Source of the DNA: Salinicoccus roseus
GTDB taxonomy: Bacteria > Bacillota > Bacilli > Staphylococcales > Salinicoccaceae
Direction: 5' to 3'
Assembly (NCBI RefSeq): GCF_003814515.1
Contig: NZ_RKQJ01000001.1
Coordinates: 124,001-188,000 of the forward strand
DNA: 64,000 nt
Made by a program: the position numbers and the translations under genes. Positions 63,035 to 64,000 of this stretch are shown here, piece after piece; the stretch's first letter is position 1, and every line of letters begins with the position of its first letter. The notes beneath the pieces were generated by a model. That model searched no databases. It was not told the DNA's origin and was given only the letters and a program-made list of their open reading frames with translations.

Positions 63035-64000
63035 ATGGACAAGCAGCTTCAAATGATGAAAAGCCTTACGGATGCCCATGGCATTTCCGGTTTTGAGTAT
63101 GATGTGAAGAAAGTGATGCAGGGGTACCTCGAGCCCGTGAGTGATGAACTCGTACAGGATAACTTGGGCGGAATCTTCGGCAAGCGCAATGCCAAAGAAG
63201 GGTCGCGCACACTGCTCATCGGCGGCCATCTTGATGAGATCGGCTTCATGGTCACAAGGATTGATGACGAGGGATTCATCCGCTTCACGCCGATCGGCGG
63301 ATGGTGGAACCAGGTCATGCTTTCACAGAGGATGAACGTCGTGACCGGATCAGGTGTACTGACGGGTGTCATCGGCTCCAAGCCGCCCCACGTGCTCTCC
63401 CAGGAAGCGCGCAAGAAGCCTGTGGATATGAAGGACATGTTCATCGACATCGGTGTCGCTTCGAAAGAGGAGGCGGAAGAAGCGGGTGTGAAAGTTGGCG
63501 ACATGATCACGCCGCATTGCGACTTCACAGAAATGGCCAATAAGGATTATCTGCTGGCGAAGGCATGGGACAACAGGTTCGGCTGTGGTGTCGCGATTGA
63601 AGTGCTCGAATCACTGAAGGATGAAGATGTGAACATCAATGTCGTCAGTGGTGCGACAGTGCAGGAGGAAGTCGGTCTCCGCGGTGCGAAGGTCGCTGCG
63701 AACAAAGTGAAGCCGGACCTTGCGATTGCAGTGGATGTCGGCATCTCCTGGGATACGCCGGGTATGAGCGAAAAGGATGGCACTGGCAAGATGGGCGACG
63801 GCCCGCTCGTGCTTCTGCTTGACGGCTCCAATATCGGACATGTCGGCTTCAGAAGGCATGTCGAGCAGCTGGCCAAGGATAAGGATATTCCGGTACAGTG
63901 GTCTGCCATCACAGGCGGCGGCACCGATTCAGGTGCCTTCCACGTCTCCAACGAAGGGGTACCGTCCATCTCGATCGGTGTGCCGCTCAGATACATGCAC
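63035..64000 (+). CDS. M42 family glutamyl aminopeptidase, 5' part
   Basis: The first 322 residues are present; the gene runs off the window. The enzyme is a dinuclear metal aminopeptidase of the YsdC/FrvX-like M42 family, forming large tetrahedral assemblies in relatives. Metal and catalytic motifs visible are GGHLDEIGFMV, KAWDNRFGCGVAIE, VQEEVGLRGA, AIAVDVGISWD and GGGTDSGAFHVSNEGVPSIS; the last visible residue is the His of RYMH, a likely metal ligand. AAGGAGA precedes the ATG. The position after rplT is conserved in Bacillota (ysdC). Confidence 0.93.
   Translation, partial: MDKQLQMMKSLTDAHGISGFEYDVKKVMQGYLEPVSDELVQDNLGGIFGKRNAKEGSRTLLIGGHLDEIGFMVTRIDDEGFIRFTPIGGWWNQVMLSQRMNVVTGSGVLTGVIGSKPPHVLSQEARKKPVDMKDMFIDIGVASKEEAEEAGVKVGDMITPHCDFTEMANKDYLLAKAWDNRFGCGVAIEVLESLKDEDVNINVVSGATVQEEVGLRGAKVAANKVKPDLAIAVDVGISWDTPGMSEKDGTGKMGDGPLVLLLDGSNIGHVGFRRHVEQLAKDKDIPVQWSAITGGGTDSGAFHVSNEGVPSISIGVPLRYMH

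Overview
This window is a stretch of low-redundancy Bacillota (Firmicutes) chromosome. Gene content and order fit the Staphylococcaceae, and a moderately high-GC, salt-tolerant genus such as Salinicoccus is the best guess. The signs are staphylococcal-type gene order (rpsD / free-Met sulfoxide reductase / ezrA; cysteine desulfurase-thiI; tpx-ytxK-ackA; nrnA-dnaE-malic enzyme-accDA-pfkA-pyk; citZ-icd-mdh; polA-mutM-coaE-gapB-nrdR-dnaB-dnaI; thrS; infC-rpmI-rplT), G+C near 50 % by eye, strong GGAGG ribosome binding sites with frequent GTG and TTG starts, and acidic proteins. The genus is an inference from general knowledge, not from a search.

Layout. About 1-13.4 kb is lineage-specific housekeeping and accessory content: the end of an M19 dipeptidase, a lipoprotein, an MFS exporter, DUF418 and two DUF421 membrane proteins, a C45 acyltransferase-like hydrolase, a histidine phosphatase, a metallophosphoesterase, two GNATs, an esterase, a SpoIIAA-like protein with a possible sigma-B promoter, an M20D amidohydrolase and a Ktr potassium-channel regulator. 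From 13.5 kb the conserved block begins: rpsD with a long structured leader and near-perfect promoter, fRMsr, ezrA, a sulfur-transfer operon (desulfurase, thiI, TSUP permease), NAD kinase, sppA, tpx, ytxK and ackA. A lipoprotein with two Ltp-type repeats (family of phage superinfection-exclusion lipoproteins) sits between ackA and a universal stress gene. Then come ald, a zinc ADH with an unknown partner gene, ytoI, ytpI and nrnA.

From 33 to 50 kb lie dnaE and a central-metabolism run: malic enzyme, a shortened FadR-type regulator, accDA, pfkA, pyk, a DUF485/acetate-type symporter pair behind a CcpA cre site, and the TCA operon citZ-icd-mdh, followed by an AbgT transporter. From 51 to 64 kb lie DNA replication and repair genes (polA, mutM, nrdR, dnaB, dnaI), gapB with a CcpN-like dyad over its promoter, thrS with a T-box, and the L20-leader-controlled infC-rpmI-rplT operon in which infC appears to start at ATA. 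The window ends inside an M42 aminopeptidase.

How it fits together. Lower glycolysis (pfkA, pyk), fatty-acid initiation (accDA), malate-to-pyruvate flux, acetate handling (ackA, symporter), the TCA enzymes and gluconeogenic gapB are all here, with cis-sites (cre, CcpN box) that would separate glycolytic from gluconeogenic growth. I see no rRNA, tRNA, insertion sequence, prophage, CRISPR array or replication origin. The most unusual items are the Ltp-like lipoprotein, a Tpx with a single cysteine, the truncated FadR-like regulator, the ATA start of infC and the CcpN-like dyad at gapB.
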